Shown: one piece after another, positions 34,401 through 47,309 of the stretch
Layout of the letters: each line of letters starts with the position of its first letter
Numbering within the stretch: position 1 is the first letter of the stretch
Source of the DNA: Sclerotiophoma versabilis
Taxonomy: Eukaryota > Ascomycota > Dothideomycetes > Pleosporales > Didymellaceae
NCBI GenBank assembly: GCA_012274445.1
Contig: JAAROD010000087.1
Coordinates: 1 to 64,000, forward strand
Length of the DNA stretch: 64,000 nt
Reading direction: 5' to 3'
Position numbers and translations under genes: made by a program
The notes under the pieces: model-generated
Databases searched by the model: none
Told to the model about the DNA's origin: nothing
What the model saw: only the letters and a program-made list of their open reading frames with translations

Positions 34401-37400
34401 CGTGACAGGAGACTGAAAGACAAGCAGTATACAATGGTGGATGTTGGTTGTTTACTTGAAGCAGAAATCTCAGAGGTTATGTAGTTGCAGTTCTACATAG
34501 TCGTTAAAGTCATTGGTGGGAGCCTTGGCCCTCTGCAATGTTGCCGGAATGAACTCACAGTTCTGGAAGTTACATATATATTGATGCGTTGATTAGCATC
34601 ATATGCAGTAGTTTGTCCCCAGGTTGCCGCTAGGGCCATGCCTAGCTAGAAGTGGAATTGTCACACAACGGAAATACTAAACAGCACCTAGCGTCATACG
34701 TCGTAAAGAGCACGAGTTGAAGAAATGTGCAGGAAAGCGGTGATCAACAGAACATCGGACGCAAACAATATGTTGCACGGACCACCTGCAATGGCTGACA
34801 CGAATGTCATGTTTCTTAGCCCAAGCGCTAGTTTGCTCCTGTAACAACCTAGACAAGGCTTCCCCCTTCTATACCCCGCTCCCTTGTCCTAGCTGCCGAG
34901 TTTTTGCTCTCTATCTGCTCTCAGCACGGGAATAATCAGGACAAGCTCCGTTTCTAGAACGGGATGAGGCAAACACAGGTCTTCATCTTACCATGTTGCT
35001 GTTCGATACGTATCGCAGTTACAATAATGGATTGAAAATGTGCCAAAGCACGCTTCTCTTATTATCGGGCCGAGCTCGTTTCACTCAAACCATAGCCAGC
35101 GCCGAGTGAAAAACAGTGCGAGCAAATTGAGTGGTGAATAGTCTCTTTTCATTGCTGAGATCATCTAGCTGTAGGCTTACCGGAAGGGAATCTGGACTAT
35201 GCATCGTTGGTACAAGCAATCGCGTACCATTGTACAGCGGGTTAATAGACGATCATTGTCTAGCACGGAGACCACGTTCCGGCCGACCCCGCACGGGACC
35301 CCGGGCACCAACAATCAAAGTTCATATTTAGTGTTAATTTAAGCTCTAGATGCTGTTGCTTGTATTTATGCTTGTTGCTCCGAAAACATCGTCAGCGTTC
35401 TATTTCAGGCTTACCCCCAAAGATAGAAATTCACGCACACTCAACTCTCAGTAGCTCCATCACTTTCAATTTGAGTATCCTCAAATACGAAGGTGACGTT
35501 GTGTCACACTTTTCACAATCTATCTGAACATATGAATCTGGCGCTAGGCCGTCTGTACAATTTTTGTGCCGAGATTAACAAGACGACTAAGCCTTGACAA
35601 GCCCCGAGTTGCCCGGGGAGGATCCTTGATGACAAACACGTTCCTGATCTATCAATGGAAGGAAAGAGAGACATTAATCATGTTTTATCAAGATCTAACG
35701 GCAACCCCATCACCTGGGTAATCTCGCATCACCTACTCTCGAATGGATGCAAAGCATGAACTAGCTAGCTTCGCGAGATCTGCGCGAACGTCTCCGAGCG
35801 CATGCACAGGCATGTGCCAGACGAATTGTTCTTGCCATTTAGATCTAAACGCAAGTTACCTTGCCTTGTGCATACGATCCAGTATGCTTGAGTTGCCCTT
35901 TCTATCGCTTCGGTATCTATTATGATTTTCGACCCATACATGATGTTTTTTTCAGACTCTGGTGCGAGGGTTTAGTATTTCAACGACGTTCTGAACGCAT
36001 TCAATCGTGCAAACACCAGGTTGTTCCAAGTCAAATTTCAAGTCAAGCGTCTAACAAGTACAAGCTTGACTTGACACAATCTATCGATAATTTCCGCGGT
36101 ATTGAGCAACAACTGCTCTCACATAAATACACCCTATGGAATCGCCATGGGTTCAGAAGCCAAGTCATCAAGTGAGTTTAGCTGCATCTGGCCGCACAGA
36201 ACATATCAATTCCATCGGAGTCTTGCTGTACCGTGGCTCAAGTTCAGTTTCAGTCATGTAATATTTGAAGTATATACTACGAGATCACCGAGAAGACTTC
36301 TATATGGTCATAGGGTATGCAGCTGGGGATAGCCGCCTCATCTGTACTATCACATAGAAGAAGGGGTCAACTGGGTGCGAAATATTATCAGCAATGCGGC
36401 ATAGTAGGTTGAACCAGACAGATAGCGTGACAACTCTCCTCGCTCCCTCATTTACCGCTCTTGCCGAGGCACTCTGTTTGGCAAGTCCAAGGCTCATCCT
36501 CAACCAACTAAGCTGAGTATCATATTGTACAAGCCCGGTAGAGACCAGAAATTGACCGTCCTTGATACGGATTCTCCTGATCCTCGAAGCAAAAATGAAT
36601 TCCATGCCGGAGACATGCCTAAATAATCAGTGCGGACTATGTATCGATACTTGGTTGTAAACCGAACCCAGTAATATCTCAACGTGCGTTTCATGAAGGA
36701 AAAAGACACTTAGAAGTAAGAATGCGTTTGATGCAAGCAGACCAAAAGCGGATGCTCAAGAAGGGAAGAAGCGGGTTGGGTACGGGAAGATATGACCCTG
36801 GAAGGAGTCTGGCCTCGAAGTAATAATCGCTCAAGGAACAGGGAGGCTGAGTACTACGGCGATTCCTGTAAGGCTAGGGATGCATTTCTAGGGTTTTCCC
36901 GGGTGATAAGAATGCTGATACACTGAGAAGGGCGTACGCACTAACGTATGCGGTAAGATAACAAGGGCCCGGTATGTTCAAAGTAGGTTATGTAAAACAA
37001 AACCTGGTACCCCATAATCAGTATTTAGCTGCCATGTGCAAGGTCATTGGTTATGCAGGGTCAGCATCTCAGAATCGTTACACCAGCGTGTGGCAGATAC
37101 ACTAGCCTTGAATGTGCACGAGTTGGCTTGTCTGAGTCACGGAATATCGGCCAGCCTGAGAACTTGACAGTAATCAAATAGAATGAGTGTTTGAGGCACA
37201 ACGGATTTGTAACGTAGCGCAGTAGGAACAGTAGACCAAGGACTAGGGCCACAAAAGTCGGAACACTTCCTGATGTCTCAAAGACTATACAGCGGATCCT
37301 GGGTGCAGTGTGATTGAACGACACCAGAAGCCTTGCACGAACTTCGGAAGTACACCAGCCTACACCTATGAAAGCTCGAGAAGACAACAACTCAGCAGGA

Positions 37401-39605
37401 CATCACGGGTTTGACAACTGATGTCTTTCGCCTAAAGACTTCCTCCGTTGCTCCCAGCTCGCACCTGATAGAGAGAGCGACCATCCGGAGACAGTCGGTT
37501 TAGTGCGAATTGGATAAAGCATATTCTACGCCGCCCAAACACCGCACAATGTGCCTAGGCTGTCATAGTAGACTTTTGGTGACAGCGGGTGTCTCCGCTT
37601 TTGTGGGCCCACTTCAGAAGCTCGCCGGAAAACTTCGTGATCAAGAAGTCGGAAGGCGATATTTGAACGGATTAAATGTAGGGTATTTTCTGTTGTGTTT
37701 ATGAGTTTTTGGGGTGTCGACGCGATTGGAAATTGCTGCAGCCGTCGGCAGCCGACCGATGCCACGTGCTGATTGGACGGCTTGCCAAATGAGGAAAGAC
37801 TGTCCGCAGCCTGGCGTCTGAACCGAAAACCCACTCTTGTGGAACACAAGCGCAAGCAGTGTGTTTCCTGCAAATCCCATAGCCGCCGTTAGACACAACG
37901 CTAGTCCTTGTTTTAGCATTGATGGTCGGCCAAGGTGATTCTGCCGCGGTGCACAACACCAGTAGTGCTGAGAAACAGTTGCTCTGAAGAGACTAATAGT
38001 CAATTGAGCTTATTAGCGGCCACTCGACTCGAATGCACGAGTAATCACTAGAAATGATTGATGTTTGGATGTTTCCATGCAGCTGTTGCGTTCTTTTACC
38101 ACGTTCCTCATCACTGTAGCCGACGCTGTGCGCTGGTGGCGCTGGTGAAGCTTGGAGATTGCTGTCGAACGAAGCACATGAATACAGATTTGACTTGATC
38201 CGGACTTGAGTCGAAAGCGTAATGCATCAATTGCGAGGCGATTGGCATATTCAGAGTGATGGGAAGAGCATTCGTAAAAGCACACCAGAACACCACTAGC
38301 GCTGATCACGACAGTGTTCGAGCGCACCCGGCTATGCCCGCTCTTCCTCCCCTTTTCTTTGTTCATTAATTTCAGACGCTATTATCCAACGTCAACCATC
38401 AACCTGACAAAGGTTATTGCGACATGCGACGATCCCTCCGCCTGTCTCAAACGAGCGCATATCGAATTGAAGCATTGTCCGATTTCGGGACTTTGAGAAG
38501 AACCAAGCATCAAGTTTAAGGCATCGCAGACGCAGGTTTCACGAATCCACCTGCACTCGGTCTTGTGTAGTATATGATCACGATTCACATGCAGTTGTGC
38601 ACTACGTTCAGGCTGTCTCAATCTTCCCAAAGGCATTGTAACATTTGCTAGGTCGGCTGCAACCAAATGCTCTGATTGATTAAGCACATCGCGACGCAGG
38701 GTAACAGAGACGAGACCGTTGAAAGGCGTTGGGCGGCTTTTACGCCTATTCGATGGTCCGCCAGGTGCAAATCCGCTAACGAGCAGCCTCCCCATAACAA
38801 AATTAAAAAGCTGGAACAGGGACTCATACTCACCAAGACCATGAGCCGAGCCGCGCGACCCCGAAACGTTGAGACTTGCGTCATTGCGTCTGAAGTCAAA
38901 TCGGATGTGCGAAGCGAATGTGACCCGTCTCTTTCTTGGCCTGGAGTGAACGGGATTCTGTAGAAGACGCCCAGGTAGACGGACTTCCAGCTTACGATAC
39001 TAACAACTTTCGAAACATTCATCCCACGTACGATTTACTTTGTTAGCTGGTTCAAGCGTTCGCTCAAGCTCAGGCTCTGCGGATTTTGCGCCAGGCTGGG
39101 TACTCACCTTCCGCCAAAGCTTGTTGACATTACGAAAACCACAGACCACACAGTGCTGCCACCGAACGGAATAGCGAATCCATGTACCGTACGAGCCGGG
39201 AAGCATAGAGAAGTCCAAAAGAGGCGGTCCAAGCCATCGGTTGGATTCTTCAGGCCATCCGCGACCCACTGCAAGCACAGATCTAGGCAAAGTCAGCCCT
39301 CAACACGGAGCTTATGGCTGTCACTCAAGGGCTTGATCAGCGTTCGAATTTTGCATTTTCTAAACTTCAACAAAGCATACATGCCGCTCGCAGGAGGTGA
39401 TACGGGATGTTTTACACAACTTGATCTTCCCTGCTTCAGATGTCAGCTTCGACCCACACGCAGGAGCTACGACCCACGCGCAATTTTATGGCAGGTAACA
39501 TCTTGCTCCAGACCCATTTGTTCCCCAGCTCTTGTACCTTCGTAGTCGTAGGCTCCACTCCTTCTCCTCGGACCTATTCTCCTTCGTTTGTTACGACTTT
39601 ACAGC
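34401..39605. other. Long gene-poor stretch
   Basis: 5.2 kb of ordinary composition without a recognisable protein. The longest frames are 100-137 codons (38013-38366, 38382-38795, 38648-39022 and 39000-39290, all on -). They overlap in different frames, none has a domain I know, and they may be decayed exons of one lost gene. I saw no transposon ends, tRNA or repeat arrays. It separates the GH27 gene from the rhodopsin-like pseudogene. Confidence 0.5.
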
Positions 39606-40823
39606 ATGGTCCACTACGGTGACAATGCCATCCAGCTCGCTGGAGCAGTGATTGCTCTTGCGGTTCTTTCATACATCACATTTGGCCTACGTGTCTACAC
39701 ACGAGTCCGCAATGGAGCATTTGGTGTAGATGATTGGTCCATGGCTGCTGCAACTGTAAGGTCCCGGGTAACGATCGCTCGATCCATGGTGAAGTACTGA
39801 CAGGTCAGATACCTTTCACGGCGTTGACCGCAGCGTGCATCGGTGGTGCATACAACGGCATTGGCATCCATCAAGCCAGGCTTGACCGGACTCAGACGAA
39901 AATCGGCATGCAGGTATGAACAGCCGTACGTAATGTTCATAATTACTGACGCACATCATAGTACTTCTTTTCTTCGAGGTTTTTTTTGCGCAGCCATCAT
40001 CCCAATCAAGCTGAGCATTTCGTTTATGCTGATCCGTATCGCTTCGTACAAGGTCAGGTACACGTACAGTCTGTATGTGGTATCGGCGATGTTCACCATC
40101 ATGAACTCTATTGCAGTGCTATACATAATCTTCCACTGCTGGTCAGTACAGTACGCGTGGGACACTTCGATCATAGGTCATAGGTGGAAAGTGCAATTCT
40201 GCACAAATGCTAGCGGACATCTATTACGCAACAACAGCAGTGAACATCGTCACGGACTGGTTCTGTGCGCTATTGCCAGTACCGCTTCTCTGGAAAGCAC
40301 AACTCAACCGCAACGCAAAACTGTCTGTGGGTATGGTTCTTGGTCTTGGAGCTCTGTAAGTCGCCCGACACCGAACGCATACTAGCACTTGCTGACCTCT
40401 TGATGCCACAGAGCTAGTTTGTCTGCCTGCATCCGCCTCATCTATACGGTGAATCTGACCAACGCCGAGGAATACCTATACGGAATCTCCGACGTCGTGC
40501 TCTGGGGCTACGCCGAGAATGGTGTCGGCATGATAGTTGGCTGCATTGCAACATTGCGGCCACTCTTCCGTCGTATCTTCAACCTTGGCGGCGAAAGCAT
40601 GGCATCCAACAACACTCCCGGAGCCAGTTATGGGAAACGTCTGACAAAGCTAAGACCGAGGGGTGGAGACGAGGAATGGGTGGCACTGAATGATTCAAAG
40701 ACAGCGGGTGTCGTGAACGGCAGAACGTTACCCGATTCGAGCAGTAAGGAACATATTTCGGGGGGCGGGATCAAGATCACCAGGGGTGTGGAGCAGGGTA
40801 CTGAGGGTTTGAATAAGCGGTAG
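39606..40823 (+). pseudogene. Fungal rhodopsin-domain (PTH11-like) integral membrane protein, broken by small indels
   Basis: The start ATG at 39606 and introns 39756-39808, 39914-39961 and 40356-40411 are preserved. The pieces read as a seven-helix protein: MVHYGDNAIQLAGAVIALAVL, RVYTRV...FGVDDW, CAAIIPIKLSISFMLIRI, SLYVVSAMFTIMNSIAVLYI, NIVTDWFCALLPVPLLWKAQ, IVGCIATLRPLFRRI. The FGVDDW and LPVPLLW motifs fit the fungal rhodopsin (PF20684-type) family of surface receptor-like proteins. Frame is lost in a T-rich stretch (39964-39987), where two single bases appear to be missing. It is lost again by a 7-bp tandem duplication CATAGGT-CATAGGT at about 40173-40187. The T-run gaps could be sequencing errors, but the duplication looks genuine. 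Confidence 0.82.
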
Positions 40824-41815
40824 GGACAAAAATGGAGCTAAGATGTTTTCCAGATCAGGGACTTACGCTACATTGATGTTTTTCGATCGGACCGAGCAAG
40901 AAGATCAAAGCGCCCGATCGCCTTACAGTCAAGCCGTCAGTTCGCGCCCCTCCATCCCCCAAATCAATATGCACATTTGTGGGGATCAAGATTGAGCGCT
41001 CGCCCACTCTAAGAAGCTGAGCTTGAAACCAACGCAAGCGGAAACAAGGTTAACAAATCCACCCGCACCGAGTTGTCAAATGGTCCTTTTATGGGTATGA
41101 GAGTCGACGGGAGCAGACTTTTTTTTAGCTCATTGAAGCACCTCGACACATCGATGCAAGCTCGAACATGCCCGTTTATACTTCCAGGTTTCCTCACTGG
41201 TGGTGACTGTATTGTCTTTTTTCGTGAGCCAGTCTTGTATTTCGAGCTCCATTAAGCAGGTAGATAGCACATACGAGTTCGCGAAGAGATGATGGAGTTT
41301 TGTAGTAGTAACGAAGATCGAACCGGCTGTGCGGGACGTAGCTCAACCATTGACAGCATACCGCAGCCGAGATCGATGAGCTCGTTCCTCCTTCTTGTGT
41401 GCTAATCGATCCGTCCCGCCTATAGGTTCAACATCAAGCTCGGTAGACGACACTATGAACATGCACAATAGTTTTGCCAGCTACATTTATTCTTTGGAAG
41501 ATGCCGCGCGTGACAACTTGTCACAAGTTGATCAGCGACAGCGACGTCGTTCAGGTTTTCAATGAACGGACTAAAGTGAATCTGAAATGTTCTCACTGAA
41601 GCCACAGGGTAGTCATGTCACAATCACTTCCAATGTGCGCCCACAATGTTAGCTATGCATGCAACAATGTCACAATACATCCTTCGGAGAGGTTGTGAAA
41701 GCTTGCCCCGTGCAATTCCTCAAACGTATACAAGCCTGCAGCCACCGAATGCTGCTCTCATCATTCCCGTTTGACCTTTTTCCTCATCAACCAACCACCC
41801 TGAGAATTTGAAGCA
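40824..41815. other. Intergenic, nothing recognised
   Basis: About 1 kb between the membrane-protein relic and the next + strand gene. Only short frames overlapping on both strands. The last 100 bp before 41816, pyrimidine-rich with TTCCTCATCAACC, would be the promoter and leader of the following gene. Confidence 0.45.
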
Positions 41816-42469
41816 ATGTACCCCTATTCCCGCACATCCAGAAGCTACCCGGACTGGAACGGTGGTTCATCCTACCACAGCAACTCTCTCTTCGTAGGTA
41901 ACCAAGACTACAACTCAGCCCGTGGTTGGCGCGACATGTCCCGTCGCGAGCGCGAAGAGGTTCATCAACGTGCACATAGTCGACGTCAAGATCCGTATAG
42001 TACTTTGTACCAACGTACTGATCGAAACGACAGGTACGACATATACGCTGCCGAAGACGCCGAACGACGTGAGCACCGTCATCGTCGTAGACGAACCAAC
42101 GTCAACGATCTCACGAACAGCTTTGCAGGCCTGAATATGGGCAGCCATCGATCCGACCGCAACCACTCTGCCCGCAATGTCCATTGGCATGACCATCACA
42201 TGCCAGCAGCTCCTGAGCCTCCTCGCGTGGCGCCGCGCAACGCCGAGTACTATCTTAACCGTGCGCAGAGAGCCTCCAACACTCACCAGGATAACTACAA
42301 TGACGCATATCAGTATATATATGGTCAACAGCCACCCCGCCATACCACGTTGAGCTCTCGGCGTGTTCCTCATGAGTCTACGCGTCGCAATGTTCGCTTC
42401 GGTACGGGTTCGACTAGGCAGCACAACCCTAGCGAATCCTTCCGCGATCGAGTGCGTCGCTGGTTCTGA
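41816..42469 (+). CDS. Small basic, disordered hypothetical protein
   Basis: A single open frame of 217 residues from an ATG in good context (GAAGCAATGTA). It is very rich in Arg, His, Ser, Asn and Tyr with few hydrophobic residues. It contains basic clusters (RREREEVHQRAHSRRQD, REHRHRRRR), no signal peptide, no membrane segment and no known domain, and ends RDRVRRWF. Composition suggests an intrinsically disordered, possibly nucleic-acid-binding protein. I do not recognise a family. Length and normal codon use favour a real gene, but an overlapping 169-codon - strand frame reduces certainty. Confidence 0.6.
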   Translation: MYPYSRTSRSYPDWNGGSSYHSNSLFVGNQDYNSARGWRDMSRREREEVHQRAHSRRQDPYSTLYQRTDRNDRYDIYAAEDAERREHRHRRRRTNVNDLTNSFAGLNMGSHRSDRNHSARNVHWHDHHMPAAPEPPRVAPRNAEYYLNRAQRASNTHQDNYNDAYQYIYGQQPPRHTTLSSRRVPHESTRRNVRFGTGSTRQHNPSESFRDRVRRWF

Positions 42470-43955
42470 ACTTCCCGAAGGTGTCGATCATCTCTGAACA
42501 CAGTTTGGCGACACGTGATCCTGATATGGATGGCACAATAGCTCAGGAGAGTGCTGGTAGATATGCTATGGAAATCTATTTTGTTTGTAGTAACAACACG
42601 GGTTCAGGGAAGTGCCCGCTCGAACATTAAAATGATATGAAAGGTTTTGGGTGAAGGCCTTTTATAGGGTATAAAACCGCCGTGTGAGTTGAAAAACAAA
42701 ATGAAGATTGCAAGATCCCGAGGGCATAAGTTGCCGTTCTCGCATCAGTCACAGCATTTTGTACTCACATACCGGTGACTGACTAGAAAAGGCCCGTGAG
42801 GGCTTGTCAGCCCAGAGATTGTGTTTTGGAAGACCGCTCGTCTTTGCTAACTACTAGCGCTTCAGAATGCTTGAGATCCGTCCGATCAGTAGCCAAGTAT
42901 GGCCGTTGTATCTCTGAGGCATATTGTTTTGGAGAGCCTGAGAATATCGAGAGAGTGATGTTTTGGGCTTTTGGCCTTTTTGTTCCGACGCAGGGCGCGA
43001 GATGCGGTGTTGAAGGGTTGCACACTGATTTCTGCGGTCTCTTGGGTACAACATCTCGTTACGAACTACTCAAGGCTGACTATACCGTAGCAGCCTGCAG
43101 CGATGCAAGGCTGGCCTTAAGTGCCTTTCTCCATCTCTGTCTGCCATCTATCAGAGGTGATAAGACAATGTTGGACCGAGTGACACCTTGTACAGACCCT
43201 TGCAACATCAACACATCTGTTCCAAAGATTTAATAGGATATCCAAATCGAGACTGTGATATCACTTGGGACATCATGCTGCACCCTCGATAAGCTACGGT
43301 GTTCTTGTCTCGTTAGATGTCGACGAGTGAAGAGTGCAGGACTCAGGCCTCTTCCACCGTACTTGTTAGCGCACTCATTCATCCACACTCATCCGTCCTG
43401 CAGATAGAGAGTCGGTTGTACAAACTATCACGTTGAAACGCTGATTCGCGATGCAGGTCATTTCGACGCCCTGTAGCAGTCGCGGTTGTGAATACGGTCG
43501 TGCGCCTCTTCTGGACGGGCGTCATTTCTCAAGTACGCTATCCGAGATAGGCGAATAGGTTGCATGTCTCTTTACAGTATCAAAGGCCAACTGAGAGCGC
43601 GCCTAAAGCAACAAGAGTCGATCAGCAAACAGCCGCTGGTGGAAGAAGTGGTTGATGACAAACGCTCGGAGGCTGAAGACAGCGGGGTTCCGACAGCTTG
43701 CAAATCAACCCCCACTCCCCCACATGGATTTAACGCCATTCATCAGCATCACGAAAGCCCGCCAACCTGCGCTGCCATGCGCTTCAGTAGCAGTATCGCG
43801 CCTGCCATAAAAGGGGCTTAACCCTTGTCTTCCATGACATTCACATGTATCTGCTCCCTGGTACTCTCCATCGCTCCTGCCATTTTGTTCGCATAGTGAA
43901 CAAAGCCTCTCCTGGACGCGTGCCAACCTTGCCGCATCCGCGCTATATTACCGCA
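42470..43955. other. Intergenic with minor ORFs
   Basis: 1.5 kb upstream of the monooxygenase. A + strand frame of 145 codons (42796-43233, Cys-rich, no domain) and one of 85 codons (43564-43821) are present, but both look like chance frames and are opposed by others. Nothing else is visible. Confidence 0.45.
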
Positions 43956-45240
43956 ATGAGCTCCATAACGCCAAAACCCATCCTGATATCTGGCGCTGGC
44001 ATTGCTTCGCTGCTACTTGCGCGCTCTCTGCACCGCCAGGAAATCCCTTTCACTGTATACGAGCGTGACGCATCGATCGTATTCCGTGCGCAAGGGTACC
44101 GTCTACGCCTCTCAGCTATCGGTCTTGACGCAATAGAGTCGGTGCTTGGCCCAGAAGATTTCGGAAAATTCTATGATGCATGTGGAAAAACCGGCGGGGC
44201 GGGGTTCGCAGCAATTGACCCTCTGACGGGCGAAAATATTGGCACCGATGCGCCGAGCGTAAGTAAAGAGCCGTTGACAAGCCGAGGAGGGATGGTCGTG
44301 GGCATTAGCAGGGGCGATATGCGGAAGATCTTCATGGAGGGACTAGAAGACAATGTCAAGTGGAATCACCACGTGACTGGGTATGAAAAGACTGAGAACG
44401 GTGTGCGGGTGGTTTTCAGAGATGGGAGTAAGAGCGAGGAAGGGAGTATGTTGATCGGGGGTGAAGGCGTGAAGAGTGCGGTTGCGGGACAGCTCTCGAA
44501 CGGCGCTATCAAAGTGTATGACCTTGGTTCCAGAGGAATCCATGGACAGGTTAGTGTACAGAGAACGTCTCTACATACCGTTACTAAAAGTTTAATAGGC
44601 GCCTACCACGGCTTTCAAAAATCTCGGAGAGGGCGTGTTTCGGCTAGTCGATGACACCACACAGCCAAATGGTGGTAAGGTGTTCATAATTACAAACGTC
44701 AGAGCGAAAGACATGGACAATCCCGACATCAAATTTGGATGGACAATGGGAGGAAGTCCAGGTGTCATCAAAGCACCCAACGATAATTATACCATAACCG
44801 GCAAGCCAGCCACTGACATTGCAAAGTCGCTTACTGCGCACTGGCATGAGCGGGTCAAGCCACTATTCGACAATATGGTTGAAGATGAAGCAGCTTTTTG
44901 GAAGATAACATGTTCGAGTCCAGAAGGTGTGCCGCACTGGCCAAATGAGCCACGAATCACGGTCGTTGGAGACGCTGTTCATGCTATGACACCTGCAGGA
45001 GGCAACGGTGCAAATACTGCTGTACGAGACTCAGATCTTCTTGGCAGGTTGATCGGTGAGGCCTGGGCGCAAGGTAGGGGCGACACCTGGGAAGGTGTGA
45101 CAGCGGCGTACGAGAAAGAAATGCGCGAATACGGAAGCGCTGCCGTAAAGGAGAGCTTTGGGCAGGCGACCGGGCAGTTTGGGATCAAACTTGACCTTAC
45201 TACTGCGCCGACGATAAATGAATATGTGGCGCCGAACTGA
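43956..45240 (+). CDS. FAD-dependent monooxygenase (class A flavoprotein)
   Basis: Two exons, 43956-44549 and 44599-45240, with a 49-bp intron (GTTAGT...TTAATAG) that restores frame to exactly 411 codons. The start is ATG in CCGCAATGAG. The N-terminal dinucleotide fold is ILISGAGIASLLLARSL; the last Gly of GxGxxG is Ser here. The second FAD motif is VVGDAVHAMTPAGGNGANTA, and the DG-like motif is GISRGDMRKIF. Length and motifs fit salicylate-hydroxylase-like enzymes that insert one oxygen into aromatic or polyketide substrates using NAD(P)H. The substrate cannot be told. It converges on a BBE-like oxidase 153 bp away, so the two may share a small oxidative pathway. Confidence 0.88.
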
Positions 45241-45393
45241 GTTTGATAAGCATGAGATAAAACAAATCGGAAATCTATTTCAGCATTGAAATAGGTAACG
45301 TCTTGTGCTAGCAACGACCACAAGATTCGCCACTCCCCAGCCTTCTTCTTTCTTCGTGGTTCGAAGCTGAAGGGCAATAACCACGCTTTCCTC

Positions 45394-47309
45394 TTAGACA
45401 ATTGTTATGCCGTTCTTGACACGACACAACTTTCCGGTGTCGAGATCGTAGTTCCAGCCTTCGCTCCCGACACCTGCAAGCACAAACAAACTCTCATTCG
45501 GATCATACTTCGCCTTGATATCCTTCAGTTTCTCATACCCTGCACCATAATAGTCCTTCGCGAAGTTCTTGTTGTAAGGGTTTGCCTCATTCATATACGC
45601 GCCACTGTTTGGTGCCCACTCTCTCCACATTGGCTCCCTGTTCTCATCATACCACTGTGCTGCAGAACCAAGCGCTCGCTTTGGACTCCCAGCTTCCACC
45701 GAGCCAACAATTGCACCGGTAGAAATAAAGTGCAGATACGCCGACCGCCATGCAGGTAACAGCGCACCCCAGCGTTCTTCAGGCGTGTTGCGGACACCAG
45801 GGCCACCCGACAGACCGATAGTAGAATATGTACCCAATGACGCGTTTCGGTTTTGCATAGCATTCTTGAGATACCGCACCACGTCGGATTGTGGTGTCTC
45901 AACAAGTTCGTGACGACCAAGGAGGCGGGATGAAATTACGCTCTCAGCTCCAGCGGCGTTATCACCTGATATACCTGAAAAGAAAGCGGTATAGTTTTCT
46001 AAGGTAGACGTGCTGAAAGAGACAGATACGGAACTGTTGGTACTGTTCCCAGGATTGAGGTCGGCGATGACTGGCTGTAAAAGAGCCTCAACAGCCGCAG
46101 GAGTGGTGTTGAACGCCCAGAAGGCCTGGTTGAGAGCAATACCATTGAAAGGCTGCTGGGTTGCGAGATCTGGGAAAAACTTTGGCGCAGATGTTCCAGT
46201 TGCTACAGTCGCTGCACCTGCAAGTTGCGCATCCATAAGATCTGGCAGGCGGCTAAGGTATGTCGCGACCGTGCTCCAGGATGCTTCGTGGCTGGCATTG
46301 GTACCAAAACGAGGTTTGATCAGGAGACTACCCATCACGACATTGCTAGGCGCTGGGTAGTGCTTGATGACATACTGCGTTACAACACCATACTGTCCTG
46401 CTCCGCCACCACGGAGTGCCCAGAAAAGATCTTGGTTCTGAAAAGCGTTGGCAACGAGCACCTTTCCAGTGGCAGTTGCAACAGTCATCTGGAGTACTTG
46501 GTTTGATGCTAGGCCATAGGTGGGAGATAACGGGCCATGGCCTCCGCCTTGAATATAACCACCGAGTCCGACACTAGGGTCTTGTCCAGTAGTGACGATT
46601 CGACCTTGGCTCGTTGCAAACTTGAGAACATTGCCCCACTGTTGACCACTACCGACAATAAGCACATCTTCGGCTGTCGTGTTGGTGTTATTCGATGGTG
46701 TCCAAGATGTGTCACGTTTGATGCTGTTAAAGTAACGGGTCCAGACTGCCAATGCGTATGCGCCACTCGATCTGGGAACACTTGTCAGCGATCTAATCAT
46801 GATTCAGAAAGGCCGGTTTCCTACCTTCCATTCAGGTCATGACCAGTACCCTTGACCACAACACGGATATTACGGTCAGAAGCCCACTTCATCGCATATG
46901 CTACATGAGCTTCTTCAGTGGCGTTGACGATGTACTGAGGAAAACCGTTGATGCTGCAGCCCCTCTCAGTAGAGTAGCCAGAAGCATCTGCTGGCAAACA
47001 CGTATTGTTTGCATAAAGCTGGAAATCAATAGACTCTGGCTGCTGTGAGTGCCAAGTACCATTGGTCCACTTGTCGGTTGCAGTCTCGCAGGGAATGTTC
47101 GAGCCGAAGGGGTTATCAGGCCAACATGCTGAGGCTGCAGGAACTGGGCGCAGTAGTGAGCCGTTAATAGTGTTATTGAGTGAGGCCCAGTCTTCTGCAT
47201 GTGGCCAGAAGATATCCTGAGGTGTCGATTTGCAGGACTGTGTTGTTTGATAGAGAGGGATGACAGTTGCGCCTCCAAGAGCAGGAGTGAGGAAGAGAAA
47301 GGAGCGCAT
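45394..47309 (-). CDS. Secreted FAD-linked oxidoreductase, berberine-bridge-enzyme type
   Basis: Exons 46825-47309 and 45394-46771, with a 53-bp intron (GTAGGA...CCCAG) giving exactly 620 codons. The ATG at 47309 begins a short signal peptide (MRSFLFLTPALGGATVIP). The PCMH/VAO FAD domain contains VVVKGTGHDLNGRSSG, split by the intron; its His is the likely 8-alpha FAD attachment site. QDPSVGLGGYIQGGGHGPLS and WALRGGGAGQYGVVT follow. The C terminus WNYDLDTGKLCRV is the BBE domain. Many N-glycosylation sites (NNT, NGT, NAT, NSS) support secretion. These enzymes oxidise sugars or secondary metabolites with O2. Neighbours: the convergent monooxygenase on the left and a GH31 enzyme further right. 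Confidence 0.9.

Noticed and set aside
38382..39290. Overlapping - strand frames up to 137 codons
   Set aside because: Different frames, no recognisable domain, no clear splice pattern; cannot support a gene.
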